A DNA stretch of 64,000 nucleotides from assembly GCF_014649655.1 (NCBI RefSeq), contig NZ_BMTL01000003.1, positions 124,001-188,000 of the forward strand, given 5' to 3'. Position numbers and translations under genes: made by a program. Below, one piece after another: positions 55,304 to 64,000 of the stretch; positions within the stretch are counted from its first letter, which is position 1; every line of letters starts with the position of its first letter. The notes beneath the pieces are model-generated. The model ran no database searches and was not told the DNA's origin. It saw only the letters and a list, made by a program, of their open reading frames with translations. The stretch comes from Streptomyces humidus. GTDB lineage: Bacteria > Actinomycetota > Actinomycetes > Streptomycetales > Streptomycetaceae.

Positions 55304-56025
55304 CGGGCCACCGCCTCCAGGGCCTCTTCCAGGGTGAACGCCTCGGCGTACAGGGCCTTGCCGACGATCGAGCCCTCGACTCCGAGCGGCACCAGCTCGG
55401 CGATGGCGCGCAGGTCGTCCAGGGAGGAGACGCCGCCGGACGCCACGACGGGACGGTCGGTCACGGCGCACACGTTGCGCAGCAGCTCCAGGTTCGGGCC
55501 CTGGAGGGTGCCGTCCTTGGCGATGTCGGTGACGACGTAGCGTGCGCAGCCCTCCTTGTCGAGGCGGGCCAGCGTCTCGTAGAGGTCGCCTCCGTCGCGG
55601 GTCCAGCCGCGGCCGCGCAGGGTCGTGCCCCGGACGTCCAGGCCGACCGCGATCTTGTCGCCGTGCTCGGAGATGACTTTGGCGACCCACTCGGGCGTCT
55701 CCAGGGCGGCGGTGCCCAGGTTCACGCGCGTGCAGCCGGTGGCGAGGGCCGCGGCGAGGGTGTCGTCGTCGCGGATGCCGCCGGAGAGCTCCACCTTGAT
55801 GTCCATGGCGCCCGCGACCTCGGCGATCAGCGCGCGGTTGTCGCCGGTGCCGAACGCGGCGTCCAGGTCGACCAGGTGCAGCCACTCGGCTCCGGAGCGC
55901 TGCCAGGCGAGGGCGGCCTCCAGCGGGGAGCCGTAGGACGTCTCGGTGCCCGACTCGCCGTGCACGAGACGGACGGCCTGGCCGTCGCGGACGTCGACGG
56001 CGGGGAGGAGTTCGAGCTTGCTCAC
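55300..56025 (-). CDS. priA: phosphoribosyl isomerase A (dual HisA/TrpF)
   Basis: A 241-residue TIM-barrel isomerase. In Streptomyces this enzyme isomerises both ProFAR (histidine) and PRA (tryptophan). [19 protein letters not shown] near 6-24 carries the catalytic Asp; [37 protein letters not shown] and [15 protein letters not shown] with the second Asp follow, and [11 protein letters not shown] binds phosphate. The RGRGW loop is typical of PriA. No trpF gene is seen in the trp cluster, consistent with the dual role. GTG 56025 overlaps the hisH stop. Confidence 0.92.
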   Translation of the reverse strand: MSKLELLPAVDVRDGQAVRLVHGESGTETSYGSPLEAALAWQRSGAEWLHLVDLDAAFGTGDNRALIAEVAGAMDIKVELSGGIRDDDTLAAALATGCTRVNLGTAALETPEWVAKVISEHGDKIAVGLDVRGTTLRGRGWTRDGGDLYETLARLDKEGCARYVVTDIAKDGTLQGPNLELLRNVCAVTDRPVVASGGVSSLDDLRAIAELVPLGVEGSIVGKALYAEAFTLEEALEAVAR

Positions 56026-56675
56026 AGTGTTCCGATCCAGTTGGTGAGGAGCTGGGCTCCGGCGTCGCCGGACTTCTCGGGGTGGAACTGCGTGGCCCAC
56101 AGGGCGCCGTTCTCCACGGCGGCCACGAACGGCTTGCCGTGCGTCGACCAGGCCACCTTGGGAGCGCGCATCGTCGGGTTCAGGACTTCCAGGGACCAGT
56201 CCTGGACGGCGTAGGAGTGCACGAAGTAGAAGCGCGCGTCCGCGTCCAGGCCGGCGAACAGCTCGGAGCCGGCCGGGGCGTCGACGGTGTTCCAGCCCAT
56301 GTGGGGCACGATCTCGGCCTGCAGCGGCTCGACCGCGCCGGGCCATTCGTCGAGGCCCTCGGTCTCCACGCCGTGCTCGATGCCGCGGGCGAACAGGATC
56401 TGCATGCCGACGCAGATGCCCATCACCGGCCGCCCGCCGGACAGCCGGCGGCCGATGATCCAGTCGCCGCGGGCCTCCTTCAGGCCCCGCATGCAGGCGG
56501 CGAAGGCGCCGACTCCCGGCACCAGCAGCCCGTCGGCGTTCATGGCCGTGTCGAAGTCACGGGTGATCTCGACGTCGGCGCCGGTGCGCGCGAGGGCGCG
56601 CTCGGCGGAACGGACGTTGCCGAAGCCGTAGTCGAAGACGACGACCTTCTTCGCGCTCCTGGAGGCGCCGCTCAA
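56022..56675 (-). CDS. hisH: imidazole glycerol phosphate synthase, glutamine amidotransferase subunit
   Basis: A 217-residue class I glutaminase giving ammonia to HisF. Catalytic Cys in [11 protein letters not shown] near 86, His and Glu in [10 protein letters not shown] near 196-205, and [11 protein letters not shown] and GVGAFAACM at the N-terminal part. The start is a TTG at 56675, because GGAGGT lies 6 bp upstream and the TTG overlaps the stop of the small gene before it (TTGA). A longer ATG-started frame to 56714 would read backward through that small gene and has no ribosome site. Confidence 0.9.
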   Translation of the reverse strand: MSGASRSAKKVVVFDYGFGNVRSAERALARTGADVEITRDFDTAMNADGLLVPGVGAFAACMRGLKEARGDWIIGRRLSGGRPVMGICVGMQILFARGIEHGVETEGLDEWPGAVEPLQAEIVPHMGWNTVDAPAGSELFAGLDADARFYFVHSYAVQDWSLEVLNPTMRAPKVAWSTHGKPFVAAVENGALWATQFHPEKSGDAGAQLLTNWIGTL

Positions 56676-56836
56676 TTCCAGACCTCCAGCCTCACGACAC
56701 CCGCCACGAGGCACATCGCGGCGCCGATCGACAGCAGCACGATCAGGTTCTTGGGCATCTTCTGCTTGACGAAGGAGTAGACGCCGCCCGCGAGGAAGAG
56801 GCCGACGACGATCAGGAGGGTGGACAGTCCGCTCAT
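56672..56836 (-). CDS. 54-residue membrane protein between hisB and hisH
   Basis: A small gene below usual length cut-offs: ATG 56836, [18 protein letters not shown]..., ending LRLEVWN and TGA at 56672-56674. Two membrane helices ([17 protein letters not shown] and [19 protein letters not shown]) flank a basic loop KQKMPK, predicting a hairpin with its basic loop inside. It begins 4 bp after the hisB stop and its stop overlaps the hisH TTG, so it is translated within the operon. The function is unknown; similar small membrane genes occur here in other Streptomyces as I remember. Confidence 0.85.
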   Translation of the reverse strand: MSGLSTLLIVVGLFLAGGVYSFVKQKMPKNLIVLLSIGAAMCLVAGVVRLEVWN

Positions 56837-56840
56837 GGGG

Positions 56841-57443
56841 TTACAGCGCGCCCTTCGTGGAGGGGAGGATGCCGGCCGCGCGCGGGTCGCGCTCGGAGGC
56901 GTAGCGCAGCGCCCGGGCCAGCGCCTTGAACTGGCACTCCACGATGTGGTGCGCGTTGCGCCCGTAGGGCACGTGCACGTGCAGGGCGATCTGCGCCTGC
57001 GCGACGAAGGACTCCAGGATGTGGCGGGTCATCGTCGTGTCGTACTCGCCGATCATCGGCGCCATGTTCTCGGGCTCGGTGTGCACGAGGTAGGGGCGGC
57101 CGGACAGGTCGACGGTGACCTGGGCGAGCGATTCGTCCAGCGGGACCGTGCAGTTGCCGAAGCGGTAGATGCCCACCTTGTCGCCGAGGGCCTGCCTGAA
57201 GGCGGCGCCGAGCGCGAGGGCGGTGTCCTCGATGGTGTGGTGGGAGTCGATGTGGAGGTCGCCGTCGGTCTTCACGGTGAGGTCGAACAGACCGTGCCGG
57301 CCGAGCTGGTCGAGCATGTGGTCGTAGAAGCCGACGCCGGTCGCCACCTCGACCTTGCCGGTGCCGTCGAGGTCGATCTCGACGAGAACCGACGTCTCCT
57401 TCGTGGTGCGCTCGATTCTTCCGACACGTCCTTCGCGAGTCAT
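56841..57443 (-). CDS. hisB: imidazoleglycerol-phosphate dehydratase
   Basis: A 200-residue manganese enzyme; monofunctional, without the phosphatase domain of E. coli HisB. Metal-binding repeats [33 protein letters not shown] near 67-83, and [17 protein letters not shown] near 167 are present. ATG 57443 overlaps the hisC stop (ATGA). The small membrane gene follows after 4 bp. Confidence 0.95.
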   Translation of the reverse strand: MTREGRVGRIERTTKETSVLVEIDLDGTGKVEVATGVGFYDHMLDQLGRHGLFDLTVKTDGDLHIDSHHTIEDTALALGAAFRQALGDKVGIYRFGNCTVPLDESLAQVTVDLSGRPYLVHTEPENMAPMIGEYDTTMTRHILESFVAQAQIALHVHVPYGRNAHHIVECQFKALARALRYASERDPRAAGILPSTKGAL

Positions 57444-58549
57444 GCGCTCTGCTCCTTCTTCACTTCACGGACCGCGTCGAGGAACGCGTCGTTCTCTTCG
57501 GGGGTTCCGGCGGTGACCCGCAGCCGGCCGGGCACGCCGTTGTCCCGGACCAGGACGCCCCGGTCGAGGATCTGCCGCCACACGGCGTGGGCGTCGTCGA
57601 ACCGCCCGAACTGCACGAAGTTGGCGTCGGACGCCGTGACCTCGTACCCGGCGGCGAGCAGCTCGCTCACCAGCCGGTCGCGCTCCGACTTCAGCTGCTC
57701 GACGTACTTCAGCAGCGTGCCGGTGTGCTCCAGCGCGGCCAGCGCGGTCGCCTGGGTGACGGCCGAGAGGTGGTAGGGCAGCCGCACGAGCTGCACGGCG
57801 TCCACGACCGCCGGGTGCGCGGCGAGGTAGCCGAGGCGCAGGCCGGCCGCGCCGAAGGCCTTCGACATCGTCCGCGAGACGACGAGATTCGGCCGTCCTT
57901 CGATCAGCGGCAGCAGTGACGCGCTGTGGCTGAACTCGACGTAGGCCTCGTCGACGACGACCATCGACGGCTTGGCGGCCTGGGCGGCCTCGTACAGGGC
58001 GAGGACCGTCTCGGCGGGGACGGCGGTGCCGGTGGGGTTGTTGGGGGTCGTGATGAACACGACGTCCGGGCGGTGCTCGGCGATGGCCTTCTCGGCCGCG
58101 GCGAGGTCGACGGTGAAGTCCTCGTTGCGGGGGCCGGAGATCCAGCCGGTCCCGGTGCCGCGCGCGATGAGCGCGTGCATCGAGTAGGACGGCTCGAAGC
58201 CGATCGCCGTGCGGCCCGGCCCGCCGAAGGCCTGCAGCAGCTGCTGGAGGACCTCGTTGGAGCCGTTGGCGGCCCACACCTCGGCCGGGCCGACCGTGTG
58301 CCCCGTCGTGTCGGTGAGGTACTTCGCGAGCCGGGTGCGCAGCTCGACGGCGTCCCGGTCGGGGTAGCGGTTGAGGTGGCGGGCCGCCTCGCGCACCCGC
58401 TCGGCGATCCGCTCGACCAGCGCGTCGGGCAGCGGGTAGGGGTTCTCGTTGGTGTTCAGCCGTACGGGGACGTCCAGCTGGGGCGCGCCGTAGGGGGACT
58501 TGCCGCGCAGCTCGTCGCGTACGGGGAGATCGTCGATTCCGATGTTCAC
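57440..58549 (-). CDS. hisC: histidinol-phosphate aminotransferase
   Basis: A 369-residue fold-type I PLP transaminase. [12 protein letters not shown] near 30, [26 protein letters not shown] and the PLP Lys in [17 protein letters not shown] near 235 are clear, with the C-terminal Arg in [16 protein letters not shown] 58549 overlaps the hisD stop (GTGA). In some actinobacteria HisC also acts on aromatic amino acids; no sign either way here. Confidence 0.94.
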   Translation of the reverse strand: MNIGIDDLPVRDELRGKSPYGAPQLDVPVRLNTNENPYPLPDALVERIAERVREAARHLNRYPDRDAVELRTRLAKYLTDTTGHTVGPAEVWAANGSNEVLQQLLQAFGGPGRTAIGFEPSYSMHALIARGTGTGWISGPRNEDFTVDLAAAEKAIAEHRPDVVFITTPNNPTGTAVPAETVLALYEAAQAAKPSMVVVDEAYVEFSHSASLLPLIEGRPNLVVSRTMSKAFGAAGLRLGYLAAHPAVVDAVQLVRLPYHLSAVTQATALAALEHTGTLLKYVEQLKSERDRLVSELLAAGYEVTASDANFVQFGRFDDAHAVWRQILDRGVLVRDNGVPGRLRVTAGTPEENDAFLDAVREVKKEQSA

Positions 58550-59871
58550 TGGGTCGTCGGCACCTTCCACCCGAACCTCGCCTTGATCGCCGCGCCGTGC
58601 GCCGGCAGATCCTCCGCCTCCGCCAGCGTCACCACGTGGTGGGCGACGTCGGCCAGCGCCTCGCGCGTGTAGTCGACGATGTGGATGCCCCGCAGGAAGG
58701 ACTGCACGGACAGCCCGGAGGAGTGGCAGGCGCAGCCGCCCGTGGGCAGGACGTGATTGGATCCGGCGGCGTAGTCGCCGAGGGACACCGGCGCCCAGGG
58801 GCCGACGAAGATCGCGCCCGCGTTCCTGACCCGGTCGGCGACCGCCGCGGCGTCGGCGGTCTGGATCTCCAGGTGCTCGGCGCCGTACGCGTCGACGACC
58901 CGCAGGCCCTCCTCGACGCCGTCGACGAGCACGATCGCCGACTGCCGGCCGCCGAGCGCCGGGACGATCCGGTCGTCGACGTGCCGGGTGGCCGCGACCT
59001 GCGGCGCCAGCTCCTTCTCGACGGCGTCCGCCAGTTCCACGGAGTCGGTGACCAGGACGGCGGCGGCCAGCGGGTCGTGCTCGGCCTGGCTGATCAGGTC
59101 GGACGCGACGTGCACCGGGTCGGCGGTGGAGTCCGCGAGGACCGCGATCTCGGTGGGGCCGGCTTCGGCGTCGATGCCGATCCTGCCCGCGTAGAACCGC
59201 TTGGCGGCGGCGACCCAGATGTTGCCCGGCCCGGTGACCATGTTGGCGGGCGGGCAGGACTCCGTGCCGTGGGCGAACATCGCGACCGCGGTCGCGCCGC
59301 CCGCCGCGTACACCTCGTCGACGCCGAGCAGCGCGCAGGCCGCCAGGATCGTCGGGTGCGGCAGGCCGCCGAACTCCGCCTGCGCGGGGGACGCGAGCGC
59401 GATCGACCCGACGCCCGCCTCCTGGGCCGGGACCACGTTCATGATCACGGAAGAGGGGTAGACGGACCGGCCGCCGGGCGCGTACAGCCCGACCCGGTCG
59501 ACCGGCACCCACTTCTCGGTGACCGAGCCGCCGGGGACGACCTGGACGGTGTGCGTGCCGCGGCGCTGCTCGCGGTGGACGGCTCGGGCGCGGCGGATGG
59601 ACTCCTCCAGGGCCGCGCGCACGGCCGGGTCGAGCCCCTCCAGCGCGTCGGCGATGGCCCCGGCCGGGACCCGCACGGATTCCAGCCGCACCCCGTCGAA
59701 CCGCTCGGCGAAGTCGATCAGTGCCGCGTCGCCCCGATGATGCACGGCCTCGCAGATCGGACGCACCTTCTCCAGGGCGGCCGAGACGTCGAAGTCGGCT
59801 CGGGGCAGCAGGTCGCGCAGGGCGGGTCCCTCGGGGAGGGCGTCGCCGCGCAGATCGATTCGGGAGATCAC
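58546..59871 (-). CDS. hisD: histidinol dehydrogenase
   Basis: A 441-residue zinc enzyme, two NAD-linked oxidations from histidinol to histidine. [23 protein letters not shown] near 108-130, [48 protein letters not shown] with the zinc Gln/His, and [15 protein letters not shown] are all conserved. GTG 59871 (VISRIDLRG) is chosen at the usual N-terminus; the longer frame reads into the divergent promoter. It is the first gene of the his operon. Confidence 0.95.
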   Translation of the reverse strand: MISRIDLRGDALPEGPALRDLLPRADFDVSAALEKVRPICEAVHHRGDAALIDFAERFDGVRLESVRVPAGAIADALEGLDPAVRAALEESIRRARAVHREQRRGTHTVQVVPGGSVTEKWVPVDRVGLYAPGGRSVYPSSVIMNVVPAQEAGVGSIALASPAQAEFGGLPHPTILAACALLGVDEVYAAGGATAVAMFAHGTESCPPANMVTGPGNIWVAAAKRFYAGRIGIDAEAGPTEIAVLADSTADPVHVASDLISQAEHDPLAAAVLVTDSVELADAVEKELAPQVAATRHVDDRIVPALGGRQSAIVLVDGVEEGLRVVDAYGAEHLEIQTADAAAVADRVRNAGAIFVGPWAPVSLGDYAAGSNHVLPTGGCACHSSGLSVQSFLRGIHIVDYTREALADVAHHVVTLAEAEDLPAHGAAIKARFGWKVPTTQ

Positions 59872-60047
59872 GTGGTCAATTCTCTCAGACCGGGATCGGG
59901 GGTCGTCCGCGCGTATCAATGGCTGATACAGACCGTGGCCGGAATCCGGAAGATCCTCTTCGGGGCCGGCGTCCGGGGGCCGCTCACCGGGCATGAACAG
60001 CCGTGCGAAGGCCGTGAGCGCGGCGAGTGAGGAAAGGGGCACGTCAG

Positions 60048-61637
60048 GTGACCGAGGGGGCGGGCATCCGAACGGGGGGCGACGCCGGAGATCTGCCGGA
60101 CGATCTGACCGCCGCCGAGGCCGGCATGTGGCAGGCCTTCCGCAACGGCAGCGTGTACGACCTGAGCAGCGGGGACACGGTCGTCGACGATCCGCACGGC
60201 GGGCATCCGTGGGGTGGCTCGCGCACCGTGCGGGCGCGGATCGTGGCGTGGCTGCTGCTGGCCGGGCCGCCCGCGCTGGCCGGCCGGGTGGCCTCGCTGA
60301 AGCTCGCCGGCGTGCAGATCAGCGGCTCGCTGGACCTCGCGGGCGGCACGGTGGTGCCGTACGTGGAGATGAAGCGCTGCCGCTTCGAGCGCGAGGTGCG
60401 GATGCCGGAGGCGCGGTTCACGACCCTGCGGATGGTGGACTGCTCGGTGCCGCGGCTGGAGGCCGCCCGGCTGCACACCGAGGGCGACCTGCACCTGCCC
60501 CGCTGCCGCTTCCACAACGGGGTACGGCTCACCGACGCGCAGATCGGCACGGACCTGCTGATGAACCAGGCGATCGTCTACCGCGACCGCACCGGCCGCT
60601 CGATCGCCGCGGACGGCATGACGGTCGGCCAGGACCTGCAGGCCGAGCTCCTGGAATCGCACGGCGAGATGAGTCTGCGCAGCGCCAAGATCGGGGTGTC
60701 GCTGAGCCTGCGGGGGGCGCGGCTGGCCAACCCCTACACGCGGCTGGCGCTGAACGCGCCCCAGCTCACCGTGGAGCGCTCGCTGTACCTGACCCCGGCC
60801 GGCGTCGGGGGCCAGGCCCTCAGCGGCACGACCCCCGCGCGTGGGACGCGCGTACAGCGCTTCGAGTGCCGGGGCGGCGTGCGTCTGGACGACGGCCGGT
60901 TCGGGGACGCCGTGGACCTGGAGCAGGCCCGGTTCGGCTTCACGGACGACCAGGAGCTGTCGCTGCGCCGGGTACAGACGTCCGAGCTGCGCTTCCTCGG
61001 GGAACAGCCGAGGCGCGGCAAGGTCGTGCTGTCCGGGGCGCGGGTGGTCAACCTGGTGGACCGGGCGAGCGCGTGGCCGGGCCCCGGGTGTCTGCACATG
61101 GGCGGCTTCGCATACGAGAACCTGGTGCCGCAGGGCCCGTTCTCGCTGGCGGAGCGGCTGCGCTGGGTGGCCGCCGCGACCGCCGAGTACGCACCGGAGC
61201 CGTACGAGCGGCTGGCGGCCGTGCTGCGCGCCGGCGGGGAGGACGAGGACGCCCGGGAGGTCCTGCTGGCCAAGCAGCGCCGCCGGCGCGAGACCCTGCC
61301 GCCGGCCGCGAAGCTCTGGGGCTACGCGCAGGACTGGACGGTCGCCTACGGGTACCGGCCGGGCAGGGCGGCGGTGTGGATGGCGGTGCTGTGGGCCGCG
61401 AGCTCGCTGGCCTTCGCGCACGCCGCGCATCCGGCCGTCGATCCAGGAAGGCATGCGCCGTGGAGCCCGGCCCTGTTCGCCCTGGACCTGCTGCTGCCGG
61501 TCATCGACCTGGGGCAGGTCGGCCAGTGGCAGCTGCACGGGGGCTGGCAGTGGCTGTCGACCGCGCTGATCCTGCTGGGCTGGATCCTGGCGACGGCGGT
61601 GGCGGCGGGAGCGACGCGTCTGCTGCGCCGGAGCTGA
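60048..61637 (+). CDS. beta-helix-like membrane protein, often annotated 'membrane-associated oxidoreductase'
   Basis: A 529-residue protein I cannot assign a function. Residues about 70-330 show a regular 20- to 25-residue repeat of short strands ([54 protein letters not shown]), like a pentapeptide or right-handed beta-helix. A helical segment ([31 protein letters not shown], about 375-405) follows, then two or three membrane helices to the C-terminus. No cofactor motif supports the 'oxidoreductase' label. GTG 60048 has GAGGAAAGGGG upstream. It is divergent from hisD. Confidence 0.75.
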   Translation: MTEGAGIRTGGDAGDLPDDLTAAEAGMWQAFRNGSVYDLSSGDTVVDDPHGGHPWGGSRTVRARIVAWLLLAGPPALAGRVASLKLAGVQISGSLDLAGGTVVPYVEMKRCRFEREVRMPEARFTTLRMVDCSVPRLEAARLHTEGDLHLPRCRFHNGVRLTDAQIGTDLLMNQAIVYRDRTGRSIAADGMTVGQDLQAELLESHGEMSLRSAKIGVSLSLRGARLANPYTRLALNAPQLTVERSLYLTPAGVGGQALSGTTPARGTRVQRFECRGGVRLDDGRFGDAVDLEQARFGFTDDQELSLRRVQTSELRFLGEQPRRGKVVLSGARVVNLVDRASAWPGPGCLHMGGFAYENLVPQGPFSLAERLRWVAAATAEYAPEPYERLAAVLRAGGEDEDAREVLLAKQRRRRETLPPAAKLWGYAQDWTVAYGYRPGRAAVWMAVLWAASSLAFAHAAHPAVDPGRHAPWSPALFALDLLLPVIDLGQVGQWQLHGGWQWLSTALILLGWILATAVAAGATRLLRRS

Positions 61638-61679
61638 CCGCCGCGCGCGGGGGCGCGCCACCACCCCCGCGCCGTCCGG

Positions 61680-61727
61680 CCCCACGTCCACCGGGCCCCA
61701 CGTCCACCGGGCCCCACGTCCGCCGGC
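61680..61727. repeat. 16-bp tandem repeat, three copies
   Basis: CCCCACGTCCACCGGG is repeated at 61680, 61696 and 61712 (the last with one change) in the 204-bp gap after the membrane protein gene. It begins 43 bp past the stop. The rest of the gap holds no gene. Confidence 0.88.
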
Positions 61728-61841
61728 CCCAGCCCAGACCCCGCGGGCGATCCCGCCTTTTACCTTCCCTTGACCCGGCGCCGTACAACTTTCCGCAGGT
61801 TGCCCGCACCCTCTGGCGCGATCTGAACCTGCGGCTTTTCA

Positions 61842-62885
61842 ATGGTCGGCACCATGGCTCTGCTGCCCCCGTTCATCCGCGCCTCCCGGACGTCCCGGTC
61901 GGCACGGTACGCCGCCGCTCACAGCGCCGCCGGTCTCCCCGCCGACGACGAGGTGCTCCTCGACGTGCCCGACGACCGGCTCGGCCCCGCGCTGGTCGCG
62001 GCCGGCCTGGGCGCGTACGCCCCCGCCGCCGAACTGCTGGTTCGCACCCGCGAACGCGCCGAGTGGGAGTACCGCGACCGGTACGCCACCCGGCTGGCGT
62101 CCTTCGCCCTCTCCCGCCCCGAGTGGTTCGAGGACTGGCGTGCCGCCGCCCCGCGCGACCCCGACGTCCTGCTCGTCTCCGCGCAACTCGCCGTGGCCCG
62201 CGCCTGGGGCTCGCCGGCCCGGGCCGAACTGCTGCGCGAGGTGAGTCCGCTGATCACGGCGGCCGCGCAGAGCGACGTCCGCGACCCGGTGCCGTGGCGG
62301 ATCGCCCTGGACCACGCCCGCGGCACGCGTGCCGGGCACAAGTACTTCGGGGAGCTGTGGGAGGCCGCGGTGCGCCGCGCCCCGCACCACTACGGCTGTC
62401 ATGTAGCCGCCAAGCGCTATCTGGCCGAATCCTGGCACGGTTCCCACCGCGAGTGCTTCGACTTCGCCGACCGGGCGGCGCAGGACGCACCGGCCGGTTC
62501 CCTCGTCCAGGCGCTGCCGGCCCGCGCGGCACTCGCCTACCTGACCGACGGCTGCGGCCCCGAGGTGCCGCGCGAACGGCTGGACGCGGCCGCCGACCGG
62601 GCCGTCGACCTGTCGGCCCGTTTCCCGGGCGCCGACCCGTGGCCGGCCGAGATCCGCAACGTCCTGACGTACGTCCTGGTCCGCCTGGACCGCCACGACG
62701 AGGCCCTCGCCCAACTGCGTCTGATCGGCCCGTACGCCACGTCCTTCCCCTGGGACCGGCTGTCCGACGACCCCCTCGGCCACTTCCTGGCGGTCCGCGA
62801 GGAAGTGCGCTCGGGGCCGTCGGAGCGGCCCCCCTGGCATCCAGGGAACGGGCACGGCGGACGAGCCCGCCCGGCGGACCACTAG
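61842..62885 (+). CDS. hypothetical helical protein
   Basis: A 347-residue protein of unknown function. It is alpha-helical throughout, with possible TPR-like helix pairs (YFGELWEAAVRRAPHHYGCHVAAKRYLAE around 172-201, and WPAEIRNVLTYVLVRLDRHDEALAQLRL near 267-294). No signal peptide or enzyme motif is seen. The start may be ATG 61842 or 61854 (MALLPPF). It ends 11 bp before the LON-domain gene. A similar gene is common in Streptomyces beside that gene, as I remember, but its role is unknown. Confidence 0.72.
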   Translation: MVGTMALLPPFIRASRTSRSARYAAAHSAAGLPADDEVLLDVPDDRLGPALVAAGLGAYAPAAELLVRTRERAEWEYRDRYATRLASFALSRPEWFEDWRAAAPRDPDVLLVSAQLAVARAWGSPARAELLREVSPLITAAAQSDVRDPVPWRIALDHARGTRAGHKYFGELWEAAVRRAPHHYGCHVAAKRYLAESWHGSHRECFDFADRAAQDAPAGSLVQALPARAALAYLTDGCGPEVPRERLDAAADRAVDLSARFPGADPWPAEIRNVLTYVLVRLDRHDEALAQLRLIGPYATSFPWDRLSDDPLGHFLAVREEVRSGPSERPPWHPGNGHGGRARPADH

Positions 62886-62896
62886 GCTTCTGCGTC

Positions 62897-63637
62897 GTGA
62901 CCACCGTCCGTCTGCCGCTCTTCCCCCTGAACTCGGTGTTGTTCCCGGGACTCGTGCTCCCGCTCAACGTCTTCGAGGAGCGTTATCGCGCCATGATGCG
63001 CGATCTGCTGAAGACCCCCGAGGACGAATCGCGCCGGTTCGCCGTCGTCGCCATCCGTGACGGCCACGAGGTGGCGCCCAGCTCCCCCGGACTGCCCGAC
63101 CGGACGGCGCTGCCGGAACGCGGCCCCGCGGCCGGTTTCGGCGACGACCCGGTCAAGGCGTTCCACGGCGTCGGCTGCGTGGCCGACGCGGCGACAGTCC
63201 GCGAGCGGGCCGACGGCACCTTCGAGGTGCTGGCGACGGGCACGACCCGCGTGAAGCTGCTGTCGGTGGACGCCTCCGGCCCGTTCCTGACGGCGGAGCT
63301 GCAGGAGCTGCCCGAGGAACCGGGCGACGAGGCGGGCGCGCTCGCGGAGGGTGTGCTGCGCTCCTTCCGTCAGTACCAGAAGCGCCTGGCGGGCGCCCGC
63401 GAACGCTCCCTGACCACGGGCGCGGAACTCCCCGACGACCCGTCGGTGGTGTCGTATCTGGTGGCGGCCGCGATGATGCTGGACACGCCCACCAAGCAGC
63501 GACTGCTGCAGGCCCCGGACACGGCCTCCCGGCTGCGGGACGAACTGACGCTGCTGCGCGCGGAGACGGCGATCATCCGCAACCTGCCCTCCCTGCCGGC
63601 GGCGGACCTGACCCGCGGCCCGACGAGTCTCAACTGA
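62897..63637 (+). CDS. LON substrate-binding-domain protein
   Basis: A 246-residue protein made of the Lon protease N-terminal domain only. RLPLFPLNSVLFPGLVLPLNVFEERYRAM near 5-33 is the hallmark; GVGCVADAATVRERADGTFEVLATGTTRVKL is the central sheet; a helical C-terminal part has VVSYLVAAAMMLDTPTKQRLLQ. There is no AAA+ or protease domain, so it is not Lon itself; it may bind unfolded proteins. GTG 62897 is the start. ybaK follows 19 bp downstream. Confidence 0.9.
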   Translation: MTTVRLPLFPLNSVLFPGLVLPLNVFEERYRAMMRDLLKTPEDESRRFAVVAIRDGHEVAPSSPGLPDRTALPERGPAAGFGDDPVKAFHGVGCVADAATVRERADGTFEVLATGTTRVKLLSVDASGPFLTAELQELPEEPGDEAGALAEGVLRSFRQYQKRLAGARERSLTTGAELPDDPSVVSYLVAAAMMLDTPTKQRLLQAPDTASRLRDELTLLRAETAIIRNLPSLPAADLTRGPTSLN

Positions 63638-63656
63638 CGTCACCGAGAAGGCCCGA

Positions 63657-64000
63657 ATGGCGAAGAAGTCGAAGAAGCAACAGCAGCAGGCCGGGGGCAC
63701 TCCCGCGACGGTGGCCCTGACAGCGGCCGGCGTGGACTTCACGCTCCACGCCTACGACCACGATCCGAGCCACCCGTCGTACGGCGAGGAGGCGGCCGAG
63801 GCGATGGGCGTCTCCCCCGACCGGGTCTTCAAGACCCTGGTCGCGGACGTGGACGGGGCCCTGACGGTGGCGGTGGTCCCGGTCGCCGGCTCCCTGGACC
63901 TGAAGGCCCTGGCGGCGGCGGTGGGCGGCAAACGAGCGGCGATGGCCGACCCCGCCCTGGCCGAACGCACCACCGGCTACGTCCGGGGCGGCATCTCCCC
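63657..64000 (+). CDS. ybaK: Cys-tRNA(Pro) deacylase YbaK (partial, cut by window end)
   Basis: The first ~114 residues of a YbaK/EbsC-type editing protein that hydrolyses mischarged Cys-tRNA(Pro). A Lys/Gln-rich start (KKSKKQQQQAGG) leads to ATVALTAAGVDFTLHAYDHD, EAAEAMGVSPDRVFKTLVADVDG with the catalytic Lys, VAVVPVAGSLDLKALAAAVGGKRAAMA and TGYVRGGISP, all typical. The C-terminal part lies outside the window. ATG 63657 has GAGAAGG upstream. Confidence 0.9.
   Translation, partial: MAKKSKKQQQQAGGTPATVALTAAGVDFTLHAYDHDPSHPSYGEEAAEAMGVSPDRVFKTLVADVDGALTVAVVPVAGSLDLKALAAAVGGKRAAMADPALAERTTGYVRGGIS

Noticed and set aside
56676..56714. ATG start for hisH at 56714
   Set aside because: It has no ribosome site and lies within the small membrane gene; TTG 56675 has GGAGGT and a TTGA overlap.

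Overview
The window is a high-GC actinobacterial chromosome segment, almost certainly Streptomyces. The evidence is GC-biased third codon positions, many GTG starts and ATGA/GTGA stop-start overlaps, a trp cluster with trpM and the Trp-region membrane protein, a his operon whose HisA is of the PriA type, and mycothiol-type proteins. The species cannot be fixed from the sequence. I see no insertion sequence, prophage, CRISPR array or rRNA.

Layout. 1-6.3 kb: end of a branched-chain amino-acid ABC operon (livF), an ANTAR response regulator, a short tRNA with a CAA anticodon, a free-standing LAGLIDADG-type protein, pyruvate kinase and a Tat-exported 5'-nucleotidase. 6.4-13.5 kb: a two-gene siderophore-precursor operon (PLP decarboxylase and N-hydroxylase), aminopeptidase N, chorismate mutase and a zinc-ribbon metallopeptidase-like protein. 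13.7-23.7 kb: a block that matches, gene for gene, the mycobacterial KstR2 regulon for steroid C/D-ring (HIP) catabolism: two SDRs, EchA20, IpdA, IpdB, IpdC, FadA6, a KstR2-like TetR, IpdF and an acyl-CoA dehydrogenase pair. Both divergent promoters carry the same palindrome, close to the published KstR2 motif.

23.7-34.1 kb: a FusB-type EF-G-binding protein divergent from a TetR over a perfect palindrome, a VWA protein, a GH46 chitosanase, gltBD, and a VIT1/CCC1 metal transporter with an iron-box-like site. 34.4-42.2 kb: a tightly coupled seven-gene operon of four divergent ADP-ribosylglycohydrolase-family proteins, a ribokinase-type kinase, a CaiB CoA-transferase and a CitE-like lyase. This is the best candidate here for an undescribed system.

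42.2-51.4 kb: lgt, a membrane-anchored DsbA-like protein and the minus-strand cluster hisI-trpE-(membrane protein)-(HGxxPAAW)-(DUF2752)-trpC-trpM-trpB-trpA. 51.5-54.1 kb: a mycothiol-type protein and an ArsR/MFS pair with an operator palindrome. 54.1-59.9 kb: hisD-hisC-hisB-(54-aa membrane protein)-hisH-priA-ridA-hisF. hisH very probably starts at TTG, coupled to the small gene. PriA normally serves both his and trp pathways, which links the two blocks. 60-64 kb: a beta-helix-like membrane protein, a hypothetical protein, a LON-substrate-binding-domain protein and the start of ybaK.

A recurring oddity is short tandem repeats at gene 3' ends: at the stop codons of pepN and trpA, just after the stop of kstR2, and shortly after the 60-kb membrane protein gene.
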